NCBI GenBank assembly: GCA_963710275.1
Contig: CAVPZS010000008.1
Coordinates: 310,001-374,000 of the forward strand
Direction: 5' to 3'
Source: Rhodoblastus sp963710275
GTDB taxonomy: Bacteria; Pseudomonadota; Alphaproteobacteria; Rhizobiales; Beijerinckiaceae
DNA: 64,000 nucleotides
Under the pieces are notes generated by a model that worked only from the letters and a program-made list of their open reading frames with translations, made no database searches and was not told the origin of the DNA. Shown piece after piece: positions 53,472-63,633 of this stretch (position 1 is its first letter; each line of letters begins with the position of its first letter). Made by a program: the position numbers and the translations under genes.

Positions 53472-55995
53472 TCAGAATTGCGCGCCGCCGCTGAAGCTGA
53501 ACTGCTGCAGCACGTCATACTGGTTCTTCGACGTGGCGAAGGCGTAGTTGAAGCGGATCGGCCCCATGGGCGAGGCCCAGATCAGGCCCACGCCGACCGA
53601 CGAGCGCAAGGCCGTCGAGTCGCCGCCGACATTGATACAGGCGGACTGGGTAAAATTGGCCGCGGCTGCGTTGATCACGCCCTGCTTGTTGGCGGGGGAG
53701 CAGACATTGGCGATCTGCGCCGCGTTGAAGCCCGCATATTGACCGCCAAGATACCGGGCGAAATCGGTCGATCCGCGATAGTCGAACAAAGTGCCCGCGT
53801 CAGAGAACAGCGCGATCTTCAGGCCCAGATCCTTCGGCAGATAGGGAATTGGGGACTGCACTTCCAGCGAACCGCCGAAATACCTGGTGCCGCCGAGCGC
53901 GTTACCATTATTGCTGCCATAGGTGTTGGTGACGTCGCGCGGCCCGATGCCGCCTGGCGCGAAGCCGCGCACCAGGCTCTGGCCCAGGTTGAAGTTGTCG
54001 ACGATACGCAGGTTCTTGCCGCCGAGCGGCTCGATATCGCCGCCCTGCAGGCGCGCAATGCCGACGAGATTGTCGAAATAGAGCTCGTGGTAACCGCGGA
54101 TATCGGCGGTGGTGCGCAGGAATTCCGAATTGCCGCCGGCGCCGGCGAAATCCTGTTTCAGGTCGGCGCGGATGCCGAGATGCGGATCGCGGAAATTGTC
54201 CAGGCCGTTATAGGACAGGGTATAGCCGATCATCGACGTGACCCAGTCGCCCTGCGCCTGTTTCAGGGCGAGCGAAGCTTCGCCATTGGTCAGGCAGTTA
54301 TAGGTCGCGCCCAGACCGACGGCGCCCGGCGTGCCGGGCGTCGTCCCGGAGATCGGATTTTGACAGTCGTTATAGGGCTCGCTCGCGGTGTTCGGAATAC
54401 GCAACCTCGAGTTGTAGAGCGTATAGCGCGGGCCGAAGGTGATATCGTCCGTGATCGGAATGCCCAGCCGCAGCGTGCCGCCGCTGACCCAGTTTGAATA
54501 ATAGGCGTAGCGTGAGGCGTCCGACAGCTTGCTGTAGAGGTCGAAGCCCGCCGCCATGCGCTGGTCGAGGAAGAAGGGCTCGGTATAGTTCAGTTCGATG
54601 CCCTGAGCCAACTGGCCGACAGAGACCGCCGTGCGGATATATTCGCCCTTGCCCAGAAAGTTGGACTGCGACACCGAGACTTCGGCCAGGAAGCCCTGGG
54701 TGGTCGAATAGCCGCCCGAGACCGAGAAATTGCCGGTCGACTGCTCTTCGACATCGACATTGACGATCACGCGGTCGGCCGACGAGCCGGTCTCGTTGGT
54801 GATCTTGACCTTCTTGAAGAAGCCGAGCGAGTTCAGGCGGCGCTCCGCCTTGTCGATCAGCACCTTGTTGTAGGCGTCGCCTTCGCCGATATCGAATTCG
54901 CGGCGGATGACATAGTCGCGGGTCGCGGCATTGCCGCTTGATGTTGATGCGCTCGATATAGACGCGCGGACCGTCCTCGGCGATGAAAGTCAAGCGACAC
55001 GGTATGGGTCGAGGGATCGCGGTCGCCGCGCAGGCGGACCTGGGAGAAGGCATAGCCGAGCTTGCCGACTTCCTTGGTCATGCGCTCGACGGTCTTTTCG
55101 ACCACGTCGCCGTTATAGGTGTCGCCGGACATGGACGCCGGCCAGTTGCTGCAGCCGCTCGCTGGGAACGCCGCGCAGCTGCGATTCGACGCGCACCGAA
55201 CCGACTGTGATATTGCGGGCCTTCCTCGACCGAGATGGTGAGGACGTAGCCGCCCGGCGACGCATCATAGACGGCGTCGGAGCCGATGACCCGGAAATCG
55301 GCATAGCCGTTCTTCAGGTAGTAGCGGCGGATCAGCTCGGCGTCCTTGGCGATGCGGTCCGGATCGTAAACGTCGGAGGTCTTGAGGAACGACAGATAGT
55401 TCATCTCCGTCGTTTCCATCATGCCGACCAGCTTGCCGGTCGAATAGACGTGGTTGCCGACGAAGCGGATTTCCTTGATGCCGGTCTTTTCGCCTTCGTT
55501 GATGTCGAAGACGACGTCGACCGTGCCATTCGGCGTCTCGACGGTGCGCGCCGTCACCGTGGCGCGTGTTGCGGCCCGAGCGGCGGTAGATGTCCTTGAT
55601 GCGCAGCACGTCGGCGTCGACAATCGCCTTGTTATAGGCGCCCTTGTCACTGCGACTGGACTTCCTTCTGGAGATCCTCGGACTTCATCTTGCTGTTGCC
55701 GACGAAGACCACGTGATTGATCAGCGTGTTGTTCTCGACGACGCGCACGACCAGCGGTCGAACCCCTGTGGATCACCTGCACGTCGGAAAAATAGCCCGT
55801 GCCGTAGAGCTTCTTGACGCCCTCGTTGGCGTCGCCGCTGCTGATGAAATAGGACCGGATGGTTTCCGCATCGACGCGATGGTTGCCCTCGACGACGACA
55901 GTTTCGGCCGCCGCGAATGCGGGCGCCGCGAGCGAGCCGGCAATAAAAAGGGCCGCGAGGGCGGACCGGCTCATAAGACCTTGGCGAAACTTCAT
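53472..55995 (-). CDS. bamA: Outer membrane protein assembly factor BamA, frameshifted in the POTRA region
   Basis: Omp85-family insertase. A signal peptide (SALAALFIAGSLAAPAFA) is followed by POTRA domains: VVVEGNHRVDAETIRSYF, VVFVGNSKMKSEDLQKEV, EIRFVGNHVYSTGKLVGMME. The C-terminal barrel includes FSVSGGYSTTQGFLAEVSVS, VRGFAPGGIGPRD (the VRGF motif) and GVGLIWASPMGPIRFNYAFA, ending SGGAQF with the terminal Phe. The barrel part (to about 54860) is in one frame; shifts occur near 55755, 55640, 55570, 55200, 55130 and 54930. Corrected length is about 835 residues. Follows rseP with a 333-base gap. Confidence 0.94.
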
Positions 55996-56328
55996 TGAAA
56001 CCCGGTCTCCGTGACTTAACCCGCCCAGGCTCGAACCGCCCGGCCAGTCGCCGGACCTCGTTCCGATCCGGCGCATTTTGATTTCCAGACCCGGACTGGA
56101 TAACACAATCCAAGCCTGTCCATTGCGACTCTGCTTCTACAAGGTTTATGAATTCCTGCAAATGCCTAAGGTCGCATGTCTCGTTTTTTTACGATGCCGT
56201 GACTTGTTGGCCACGCATCCCTTCTTAATTCCGACGCATTTCAGCGAGCGAACGCAAGAAAAAGCGCCCCTTGCGCCAGACGCGACGTCACGGACGCTTC
56301 TTCTGTACAAGATTATTTCCCGATGCGC
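55996..56328. other. Intergenic region between rseP and bamA
   Basis: 333 bases with no gene I can support. The lower G+C part at about 56100-56250 (for example TTCTACAAGGTTTATGAATT) could carry a bamA promoter. No clear hairpin follows rseP. Confidence 0.4.
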
Positions 56329-57477
56329 TTAGCCCAGGTTGAGCCATTGCCGCGTCAGCCGGACGATGTCGTTATAGGTCGAGACCAGCATCAGCGCCGC
56401 GACGAAGGCCAGGCCGATCTTGAAGCCGAACTCCTGCGCCCGCGGCGGCAGGGCTTTTCCGCGCGCCGCCTCCAGGCCGTAATAGAGCAGATGGCCGCCG
56501 TCGAGCAGCGGAACCGGCAGCAGGTTCAAGAGGCCGATGGAGATCGACAGGATCGCGGCGAGATTGAACAGCGGCCAGATTCCCGCCTTGGCGACCTCGC
56601 CGGAGACTTCGGCGATGCGGATCGGGCCCGACAATTGCTGCGCCGAATTCGCGGCCGATGACGAGGCCGCCGAGATAGGAGCCGGTGCGCTCGACCACAT
56701 ACCAGGTCTCGCGCGTCGCCTCGACCGCCGAACGCGGCAGGCTGTAGGTCTGCTGCTTCCAGTCCTGCGCCGCGCCGCCGGCCGAAACGCCGAGGATGCC
56801 GCCGCGGCTGACGCCGAAGGGGGTCTGCGTGTCCTTGCGCTCCGGCGTGGCGTCGATCGCCACCTGCTTGCCGTCGCGCTCGACCAGGAAGTGCAGGGTC
56901 ACGTCGCCGGAAGCCGAGACGATGCGCTGCATGTCCATGAAGCCCTCGATGTGCGCGCCGTCGATGGACAGCACGAGGTCGCCCTTCTGGAAGCCGGCGG
57001 ACGCGGCGCGGCTCCCCTCGGCCACCTGATCGATACGCGGCGTCAGCACCGAACGGCCGTCGACATAGAACATGGCGGTGAAAATGACGATGGCCAGCAG
57101 GAAATTGGCGATCGGGCCGGCGGCGACCACAGCCGCGCGCTTCCAGACCTTTTGCGCGAAGAAGGTCACCGCCCGCTCGGAGTTCGGGCATGGCGTCCAA
57201 CGGCCTTGGGGTCAGGCTCGCTGGCGCCGTTGGCGTCGCCGTGGAAACGCACATAGCCGCCGAGCGGCAAGGCCGCGAGCCGCCAGCGGGTGCCGTGGCG
57301 ATCGGTGTAATGCAACAGCTCCGGACCAAAGCCGAGGGAGAAGGCGTCGACCTTGACGCCGCACGCGCGCCCGACCAGGAAATGCCCCAGCTCGTGGAAA
57401 AAGACGACAAGGCTCAACACGAAAATGAAGGGCACGAGGTAGGACCCCATTGTCCAGAGCAGGTTTAACGCGGTCAT
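56329..57477 (-). CDS. rseP: RIP metalloprotease RseP, frameshifted
   Basis: Intramembrane site-2 protease of the envelope stress response. The zinc motif is VVFFHELGHFLVGRACGVKV in TM1. The PDZ domain contains AGFQKGDLVLSIDGAHIEGF. The second metal-ligand region is LLNLLPVPLLDGGHLLYYGL, and FRIKIGLAF-like TM segments follow. Shifts near 57175 and 56670. Corrected length is about 382 residues. It sits between dxr and bamA as in most proteobacteria. Confidence 0.94.
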
Positions 57478-57567
57478 GACAACTCCCCGAAACGGCGGCG
57501 CAAGAAAGCTTCAAAAGCTCACCGCCGCTCGAATGGTTACTAGATCGTTACCATGCCGCATCGGAAC

Positions 57568-58754
57568 TCAACGGCCAAGCCCCAGGAGGCTCGCCGAAGA
57601 CCTTTCTCGCACAATATGGTCAACGGCCAAAGCCGCGTCCACATCGGCAGGCGCGGCGGCCGCGCCGTCGCGCATGAAAAGCTCGCAAATCGCTTCAACA
57701 TTCTTTGCGATTTCATTGAACCCGATACGTTTTTCAAGAAACGCGGCGACCATGATCTCATTCGCGGCATTCAGAATAGTCGGCATGGCCCCGCCCGCTG
57801 CAAGGGCGTCCATGGCGACTCGCAAGGCGGGAAACCGGGCGAAGTCCGGCTTTTCGAAAGTTAGCGCGCCGATTTCGGCCAAATCGAGACGGCGGGCCTT
57901 GGTCGGCACCCGCTCCGGCCAGGCGAGGCAATGAGCGATCGGAACCTTCATGTCGGGAACCGCCATGCCGGCGGTCACGGCGCCGTCGGCGAAGGAGACG
58001 AGGCCGTGGACGATGGACTGCGCATGCACCAGCACGCCGAGCTTTTTCGCCTCGATGCCGAAGACATGCAGCGCCTCGATCAGTTCCAGCCCCTTGTTCA
58101 TCAGGCTGGCGGAATCGACCGTGACCTTCGGCCCCATGGCCCAGTTGGGATGAGCCAGCGCCTGCTCCGGCGTGGCCGCGGCGATCCTTTCGGCGCTCCA
58201 GGTCCGGAACGGGCCGCCGGAGGCGGTGAGCCACATTTTTTCGATCCGCTCCGGCGCTTTCGCCGCCAAGGGCCTGGAAGATGGCGTTGTGCTCGGAATC
58301 CATCGGCAGGATTCGCACGCCCATCTCGCGCGCCTTGCGCATGAACGGTTCGCCGGCGCAGACCAGGCATTCCTTGTTGGCGAGCGCCACGTCGCGCCCC
58401 GCCTCGACGGCGGCGTAAGTCGGGGCCACGCCCGCCGCGCCGGCGATGGCGCCCACCACCAGATCCGCCGGCTGGCAGGCCGCCTCCTTCAGAGCTTCCG
58501 GCCCGGCTGCGACTTCGATTCCCGACCCTGCAAGCTCCGCCTTCAATTCTGCGTAGGCGGAGGGCTCGGCTATGGCGGCGAAACGGGCGCCCAGGCTCCT
58601 GGCGACGCGGGCCAGGTTTTTCGCGTCGCGTCCGCCCGCCACGGCGACGGTCTCGAAAGCTCCGGGCGCGCCTGAGGATCACCGCCTCGGTCGAGCGGCC
58701 GATCGAGCCGGTGGCGCCGAGGATGGTCAGTTTTTTCGCTGGTTTCGCGGACAT
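57568..58754 (-). CDS. dxr: 1-deoxy-D-xylulose 5-phosphate reductoisomerase, frameshifted
   Basis: Second enzyme of the MEP isoprenoid pathway. KKLTILGATGSIGRSTEAVI is the NADPH loop. Also seen are DVALANKECLVCAGEPFM, ILPMDSEHNAIFQAL (metal ligand Asp-Ser-Glu), LTASGGPFRTWS and WAMGPKVTVDSASLMNKGLE. The C-terminus reads LNAANEIMVAAFLEKRIGF. Shifts occur near 58690, 58660 and 58265. Corrected length is about 395 residues. Its start overlaps the end of cdsA. Confidence 0.95.
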
Positions 58755-59594
58755 TGTCTTCCTAGGGCCAGATAGAACAGGCCGGACGCCGCGCTGGGCT
58801 GGCCGTGCGCGAGGCCGAACAGGGCGGCGAAAATGGCCGCCGCGACGAATCCGTCCAGCCGATCCATGAAACCGCCATGGCCCGGAATGAGACGGCTCGA
58901 ATCCTTTACATTGAAACGCCGCTTGATCCAGGATTCAAGCAGGTCGCCGCCTTGCGCCACCGCTCCCGTGACGATCCCGAGCAGAAACACCGGGCCGAGC
59001 CGCGCATTGACGCCGGGCCAGAAATGGACGGCGACGACGCCAAGAACGGCGCCGCAGACAATGCCGACTGCGAATCCGGACCAGGTCTTCCCGGGCGAGA
59101 TACGCGGGCAAAGCTTGGCGCCGCCGATCAGCCGGCCGCCGAAATAGGCGCAGACGTCGGTGCCCCAGACCACCGCAAACAGCCAGCCTATGGCGCAGGC
59201 GCCAAAGAAGGGCGTCATGGCGCAGCGAAAGCGCCGCCAGCAACAGGCCGCCCGCGTAGAACACGCCGGAGCCGGCCCAGAGCAGGAAGCCCCGCCCCGC
59301 GGCCCAGGCGCAGAAGGCGCTGGCGAGCGGCAGGACGAGGAAAGCCAGTTCGGGCTGATCGAAGCGATAAAGCAGGGCGGCGAGGCCGAGCGCCAGCCAG
59401 CCGGCGAACATCCTGATCCACGGCAGCGGCGCGCCAAGCAGCCTTTGCCATTCCCAATGCACGGCGAAGGCGCCGAGAAGCCAGAACAGCGCATAGACAG
59501 GGCCGCCGAGAAACAGCGACGTCAGGGCCGCGGCCACCAGCACGAGCGCGGAGCCGGCGCGGACCCAGAGGTCTTCGAGATGATGGCGGGCCAT
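58727..59594 (-). CDS. cdsA: Phosphatidate cytidylyltransferase, frameshifted
   Basis: Makes CDP-diacylglycerol for phospholipid synthesis. A polytopic membrane protein; the C-terminal signature is ISPGKTWSGFAVGIVCGAV with GDLLESWIKRRFNVKDSSRL and IPGHGGFMDRLDGFVAAAI, the CDS-type S-x-x-K-R-x4-K-D-x9-GHGG-x2-DR-x-D motif. One shift near 59215. The start is ATG 59594 (MARHHLEDLWVRAG). The stop at 58727 overlaps dxr by 28 bases. Corrected length is about 288 residues. Confidence 0.93.
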
Positions 59595-59661
59595 CAAGCC
59601 GGGCTTTTCCGGTCCCGGAGCCGGGCTCGGGAGCTATTCATGGGCCGAGCCGCGGAAGAGA

Positions 59662-60492
59662 TCATGACGCCGATTTGACCTGTTCGACTCGGGCGTCAAG
59701 CGCCGCCGAAACCGACCTCTCGCGGGCGCGGAAGGAATCGATCGCCTGCTGGAAGGCCTGGCGGTCGAAATCCGGCCAGAAGATCGGCAGGAACACCAGT
59801 TCGCTGTAGGCCGCCTGCCACATCATGAAGTTGGACAGGCGCATCTCGCCCGAGGTGCGGATGATCAGGTCCGGATCCGGAACGCCCGCGGTCTGCAGTT
59901 TTTCGGCAAATGCCGCCTCGTCGATCTCCTCCGGCTGCAGCCGCCCGGCCGCGACCTCGCGCGCCAGGGCCCGCGCCGCCTCGACGATTTCCGCGCGGGC
60001 GCCGTAGTTGAACGCGACGATAAGGTGGAGCTTGTCGTTGAACCGGGTGAGCGTCTCGGCCTCTTCGAGCAGGGCGACAATATCGGGCGTCAGGTTGCCG
60101 CGCTCGCCGATCACCCGCACCCGCACCCCTGATTCGGCGAGGGTCGCCAGGTCGTTGCGGATGAAGAACTTCAGCAAGCCCATGAGTTCTGAGACTTCCT
60201 GGGCGGGGCGCGTCCAGTTTTCGCTCGAAAAGCTGTAGACGGTGAGGTAGCGCACGCCGAGATCGCTGGCCGCGCGCACCGTGCGCCGCAAGGCCTCGAC
60301 GCCGCGACGGTGACCCTCGAAACGCGGCAGGCCCTTCGCGGCGGCCCAGCGGCCGTTGCCGTCCATGATCACGCCGACATGCAGCGGCGCGGCGGCTGGC
60401 GCGGCGACGGCGGCGGCGGACGCGCGGCGATGCGCAAGAACGGCGGCGGATGCGCGAAGGACGGCGGCGTCCCTTTCCTGCTTGTCGCTCAT
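59662..60492 (-). CDS. uppS: Isoprenyl transferase (undecaprenyl diphosphate synthase)
   Basis: Cis-prenyltransferase supplying the lipid carrier for envelope glycans. Intact, 276 residues. The catalytic Asp motif is VGVIMDGNGRWAAAKGLPRF, followed by RGVEALRRTVRAASDLGVRY, YSFSSENWTRP and the C-terminal LIIRTSGEMRLSNFMMWQAA and YSELVFLPIFWPDFDR. An Ala-rich N-terminal extension of about 35 residues precedes the conserved part. ATG 60492 preferred; ATG 60513 is also in frame. Confidence 0.95.
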   Translation of the reverse strand: MSDKQERDAAVLRASAAVLAHRRASAAAVAAPAAAPLHVGVIMDGNGRWAAAKGLPRFEGHRRGVEALRRTVRAASDLGVRYLTVYSFSSENWTRPAQEVSELMGLLKFFIRNDLATLAESGVRVRVIGERGNLTPDIVALLEEAETLTRFNDKLHLIVAFNYGARAEIVEAARALAREVAAGRLQPEEIDEAAFAEKLQTAGVPDPDLIIRTSGEMRLSNFMMWQAAYSELVFLPIFWPDFDRQAFQQAIDSFRARERSVSAALDARVEQVKSAS

Positions 60493-60660
60493 AAGACTCC
60501 GTTCGCCCGTCAAATAGCCTTCGCCCGGCGCGCCGACCCTGCCGGGGAAATCTGAAATCCACGCATGACTTTAAAGAACGCCGACAGCAGACGCTTTAGC
60601 ACAATCGCCTGCGGGAGACGACGCCCCAGTGGAGGCGCGCGCCAATTCCGCGCGAAAAAC

Positions 60661-61221
60661 TCAAACCTGCATGATTTCCTTTTCCTTGCCCGCCAGCGCC
60701 TGGTCGATCTCGGCGATGGCGGCGTCGGTGGCTTTCTGGACTTCCTGTTCGTGGCGTTTTTCGTCGTCCTCGCCGATCGCCTTGTCCTTGACCAGCTTTT
60801 TCAGGACGTCCATGCCGTCGCGGCGCACATGGCGCACCGCGACGCGCAATTCCTCGGCGTATTTATGAGCGATTTTCGCCAGTTCCTTGCGGCGCTGCTC
60901 GTTCAGCTCGGGGATGCGGATGCGCAGGATCTGGCCTTCGACGGTCGGCGACAGACCGAGATTGGCGTCGCGAATGGCCTTGTCCACCGCGCCGACCATG
61001 CCCTTGTCCCAGACCTGCACGGCGAGCGCCCGCGATTCCGGCACCGAAACCGTGGCCACCTGGTTGATCGGCATGGCCTGGCCATAGGCTTCCACCATCA
61101 CCGGCTCCAGCAGGGCCGCGGAGGCGCGGCCGGTGCGCAGGCCGCCCAATTCGTGCTTGAGCGTGGTGATCGCCCCCTGCATGCGCCGCTTGAGTTCCGC
61201 CAGATCGAATTGAGCGCTCAT
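60661..61221 (-). CDS. frr: Ribosome recycling factor
   Basis: Releases ribosomes after termination together with EF-G. 186 residues, intact. LRTGRASAALLEPVMVEAYG, PINQVATVSVPESRALAVQV and RVAVRHVRRDGMDVLKKLVK are characteristic. Located after pyrH in the same direction with a 49-base gap. Confidence 0.97.
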   Translation of the reverse strand: MSAQFDLAELKRRMQGAITTLKHELGGLRTGRASAALLEPVMVEAYGQAMPINQVATVSVPESRALAVQVWDKGMVGAVDKAIRDANLGLSPTVEGQILRIRIPELNEQRRKELAKIAHKYAEELRVAVRHVRRDGMDVLKKLVKDKAIGEDDEKRHEQEVQKATDAAIAEIDQALAGKEKEIMQV

Positions 61222-61270
61222 CTTACACCTGTCAAGAAAGGCGCCTGCGCGCCAGGAATATCAATCATTA

Positions 61271-61993
61271 TCACGGCAGGACATAAGTCGCCCTGCCCTT
61301 GCCTTCCAGCGCGGCGCGGATGGCGCCGGGCTCGTTCACGGAAAAGACGATTATCGGAATCCGGTTCTCTCTCGCAAGAGCAAAGGCGGCCGTATCCATC
61401 ACCGCGAGGTTTTTTGCGATCGCCTCGTCATGGGTCAGGCTGTCGTAGCGGGTCGCGGCCGGGTCCTTTTTCGGGTCGGCGGTATAGATGCCGTCGACCT
61501 GGGTCGCCTTCATGATGGCGTCGCAGGACAGCTCCGCGCCGCGCAGGGCCGCGCCGGTGTCGGTGGTGAAGAAGGGATTGCCGGTGCCGCCGGCCAGGAT
61601 CACGACGCGCCGCTTGCCGAGATGATGCAGCGCAGTCTGGCGCGAATAGGGTTCGCACAGCGAGGGCATGGGCACGGCCGAGAGGGCGCGGGCAGGCTTG
61701 CCGCGTTTTTCGATGGCGTGCTCCATGGCCAGCGCGTTCATCACCGTGGCCAGCATGCCGATGGAATCGGCCCGCGCCCGCTCGATGCCCTTGTCGGCGC
61801 CCTGGATGCCGCGAAAGAAATTGCCGCCGCCGACCACCACCGCGATTTCGACCAGTTCGGAGGCCGACACCAGGTCGAGCGCGATGCGGTCGATGGTTTC
61901 CGCGTCGAGCCCATGGGTCTGGCGTCCTTGCAACGCCTCGCCGGAAAGCTTGACCACGACACGCTTCCACTGCGGTGTAACGGGCAATGACAT
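61271..61993 (-). CDS. pyrH: Uridylate kinase
   Basis: Phosphorylates UMP to UDP, a hexameric bacterial amino-acid-kinase-fold enzyme. 240 residues, intact from ATG 61993. KRVVVKLSGEALQG, VVVGGGNFFRGIQGADKGIE, VVILAGGTGNPFFTTDTGAA and KATQVDGIYTADPKKDPAAT are diagnostic. tsf and rpsB usually lie upstream; here the upstream neighbour is a divergent membrane protein gene. Confidence 0.97.
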   Translation of the reverse strand: MSLPVTPQWKRVVVKLSGEALQGRQTHGLDAETIDRIALDLVSASELVEIAVVVGGGNFFRGIQGADKGIERARADSIGMLATVMNALAMEHAIEKRGKPARALSAVPMPSLCEPYSRQTALHHLGKRRVVILAGGTGNPFFTTDTGAALRGAELSCDAIMKATQVDGIYTADPKKDPAATRYDSLTHDEAIAKNLAVMDTAAFALARENRIPIIVFSVNEPGAIRAALEGKGRATYVLP

Positions 61994-62134
61994 GCGGTTC
62001 CCCAACGGTTGGCCAGCGCCCGGCGATTCGCGGCGGCGCGGTCATTTCATAGGCAAAGGCGCATGTTCGCACAAGCGGGGGCCCAGCGACGCGCCCGCCA
62101 CAGAAAATTAAAGTCTTTCGCTGATGATTAACGC

Positions 62135-63586
62135 ATGCCAACCACCTCCGCCGCCCCTTCATTTTCAACCGCGCCGTCGGCGCGGAAAACCGTCGGCATG
62201 CAGGATTTCCTCCCCCTGCTCACGCCGCTCTTCGCATTTGCATTGGCGACCTTTTCGTCGGCGTCGCTGAACGATCCAGACACGTTCTGGCATCTGGCGG
62301 CGGGCGAATGGATTTTCGCCCATGGCGTCCCGACCGCCGATCCATTTTCCTTTTCCATGCCCGGGGCGCCCTGGTCGGCGCATGAATGGCTGAGCGAAAT
62401 CATTTTTTCCAGCGTTTACCGAATTGCCGGCTGGAGCGGCGTCGTCATGCTCACCGGGGCGGCTGTCGCCGCGGCCCTGCTGATTGTGACCCGCCGGGCC
62501 GTCGCGCTTGGCCTCGGCGGAACGCCGCTGCTGGCGCTCATGATGGTCAGCCTGAGCCTGATTTCCGGCAGCCTGCTGGCGCGTCCGCATGTCTTCGGCC
62601 TCGCCCTGCTGGCCGCCTGGGTCTCCGGCCTGCTGCGAGCGCGCGACGCGGACAGGGCGCCGCCCCTGGTCCTTGCTGCGTTGATGGGCCTTTGGGCGAA
62701 CATGCACGCCAGCTTCCTGCTTGGGCTGGCCCTCGTCGGCCCCTTCGCGCTGGAGGCGATATTCGCCGCCCAGCCGCAACGCCGCGCGCGGATTTTTCGC
62801 GACTGGGCGATTTTCGGACTTTGCGCCCTCGCCGCCTCGCTGCTCAATCCGCAAGGTTATGACGCCCTGCTCTATCCCGTCCGCGTCATGAACCAGACGA
62901 TCCTGATGCAAATCACCGAATGGCGGCCAGCGAGCTTCGAGCATTTCGAGCCGATGGAGACAGCGCTTCTGGCCCTGCTCGGCCTGGCTTTTTTCACGCC
63001 GGTCAGGCTCGCGCCGTTCCGGCTCGCCATCCTTCTCGGTCTCGTTCACCTGGCCCTGCACCAAGGCCGTCAGCAAATGGTGCTGGCCATTGTCGCGCCT
63101 CTGTTGCTGGCCGGCCCGATGGCGGCGGCGTTCACTCACGCCCCGGACGCGCGCAAGGCTCTGAACGCCTTGGCCGCAAGGGCGGCGACCACGCTGGTGG
63201 TCGCCATGGTCGCCCTGCGCCTCGGCTTTCCCGTCCAGCGCGTCGACAGCCCGGCGGCGCCCATCTCCGCCCTCGCCTCCGTTCCCGCGGAAATCCGCGA
63301 AAGGCCGGTCCTGAACGATCTGTGCTTCGGCGGCTACCTGATCTTTTCGCATGTCCGGCCCTTCATCGACGGGCGAACCGATATGTACGGCGACGCCTTC
63401 ACCCAAAATTTCTTCGACATGACCGAGCCGAGGGAAGCGGCGCTGGATGCTGGACTGGCGAAATACGGCATCCAGTGGGCGATGTTTCCGCCGCAGAATC
63501 CGGTGGTCAAGCTTCTTGCGCGCAAGGCCGGCTGGACCAGAACCTACGCCAATTCCTTCGCCGTGGTCTTCGTCCGAAGCAACTGA
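62135..63586 (+). CDS. Polytopic membrane protein of unknown function
   Basis: A 483-residue inner-membrane protein, intact. After a Ser/Ala-rich start come about ten TM segments, with the loop SLNDPDTFWHLAAGEWIFAH between TM1 and TM2, SAHEWLSEIIFSSVYRIAGW and later LGLWANMHASFLLGLALVGP-type segments and ASLLNPQGYDALLYP. The C-terminal periplasmic part has LNDLCFGGYLIFSHVRPFID and GRTDMYGDAF. The Asp-containing first loop and the late soluble domain suggest a GT-C-like glycosyltransferase fold, but this is by general resemblance only. Divergent from pyrH. Confidence 0.7.
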   Translation: MPTTSAAPSFSTAPSARKTVGMQDFLPLLTPLFAFALATFSSASLNDPDTFWHLAAGEWIFAHGVPTADPFSFSMPGAPWSAHEWLSEIIFSSVYRIAGWSGVVMLTGAAVAAALLIVTRRAVALGLGGTPLLALMMVSLSLISGSLLARPHVFGLALLAAWVSGLLRARDADRAPPLVLAALMGLWANMHASFLLGLALVGPFALEAIFAAQPQRRARIFRDWAIFGLCALAASLLNPQGYDALLYPVRVMNQTILMQITEWRPASFEHFEPMETALLALLGLAFFTPVRLAPFRLAILLGLVHLALHQGRQQMVLAIVAPLLLAGPMAAAFTHAPDARKALNALAARAATTLVVAMVALRLGFPVQRVDSPAAPISALASVPAEIRERPVLNDLCFGGYLIFSHVRPFIDGRTDMYGDAFTQNFFDMTEPREAALDAGLAKYGIQWAMFPPQNPVVKLLARKAGWTRTYANSFAVVFVRSN

Positions 63587-63633
63587 CGCAACGCCTCCGA
63601 TCTGCTAGGGTTCGCGGAGCTGGGGGGGCGCGC

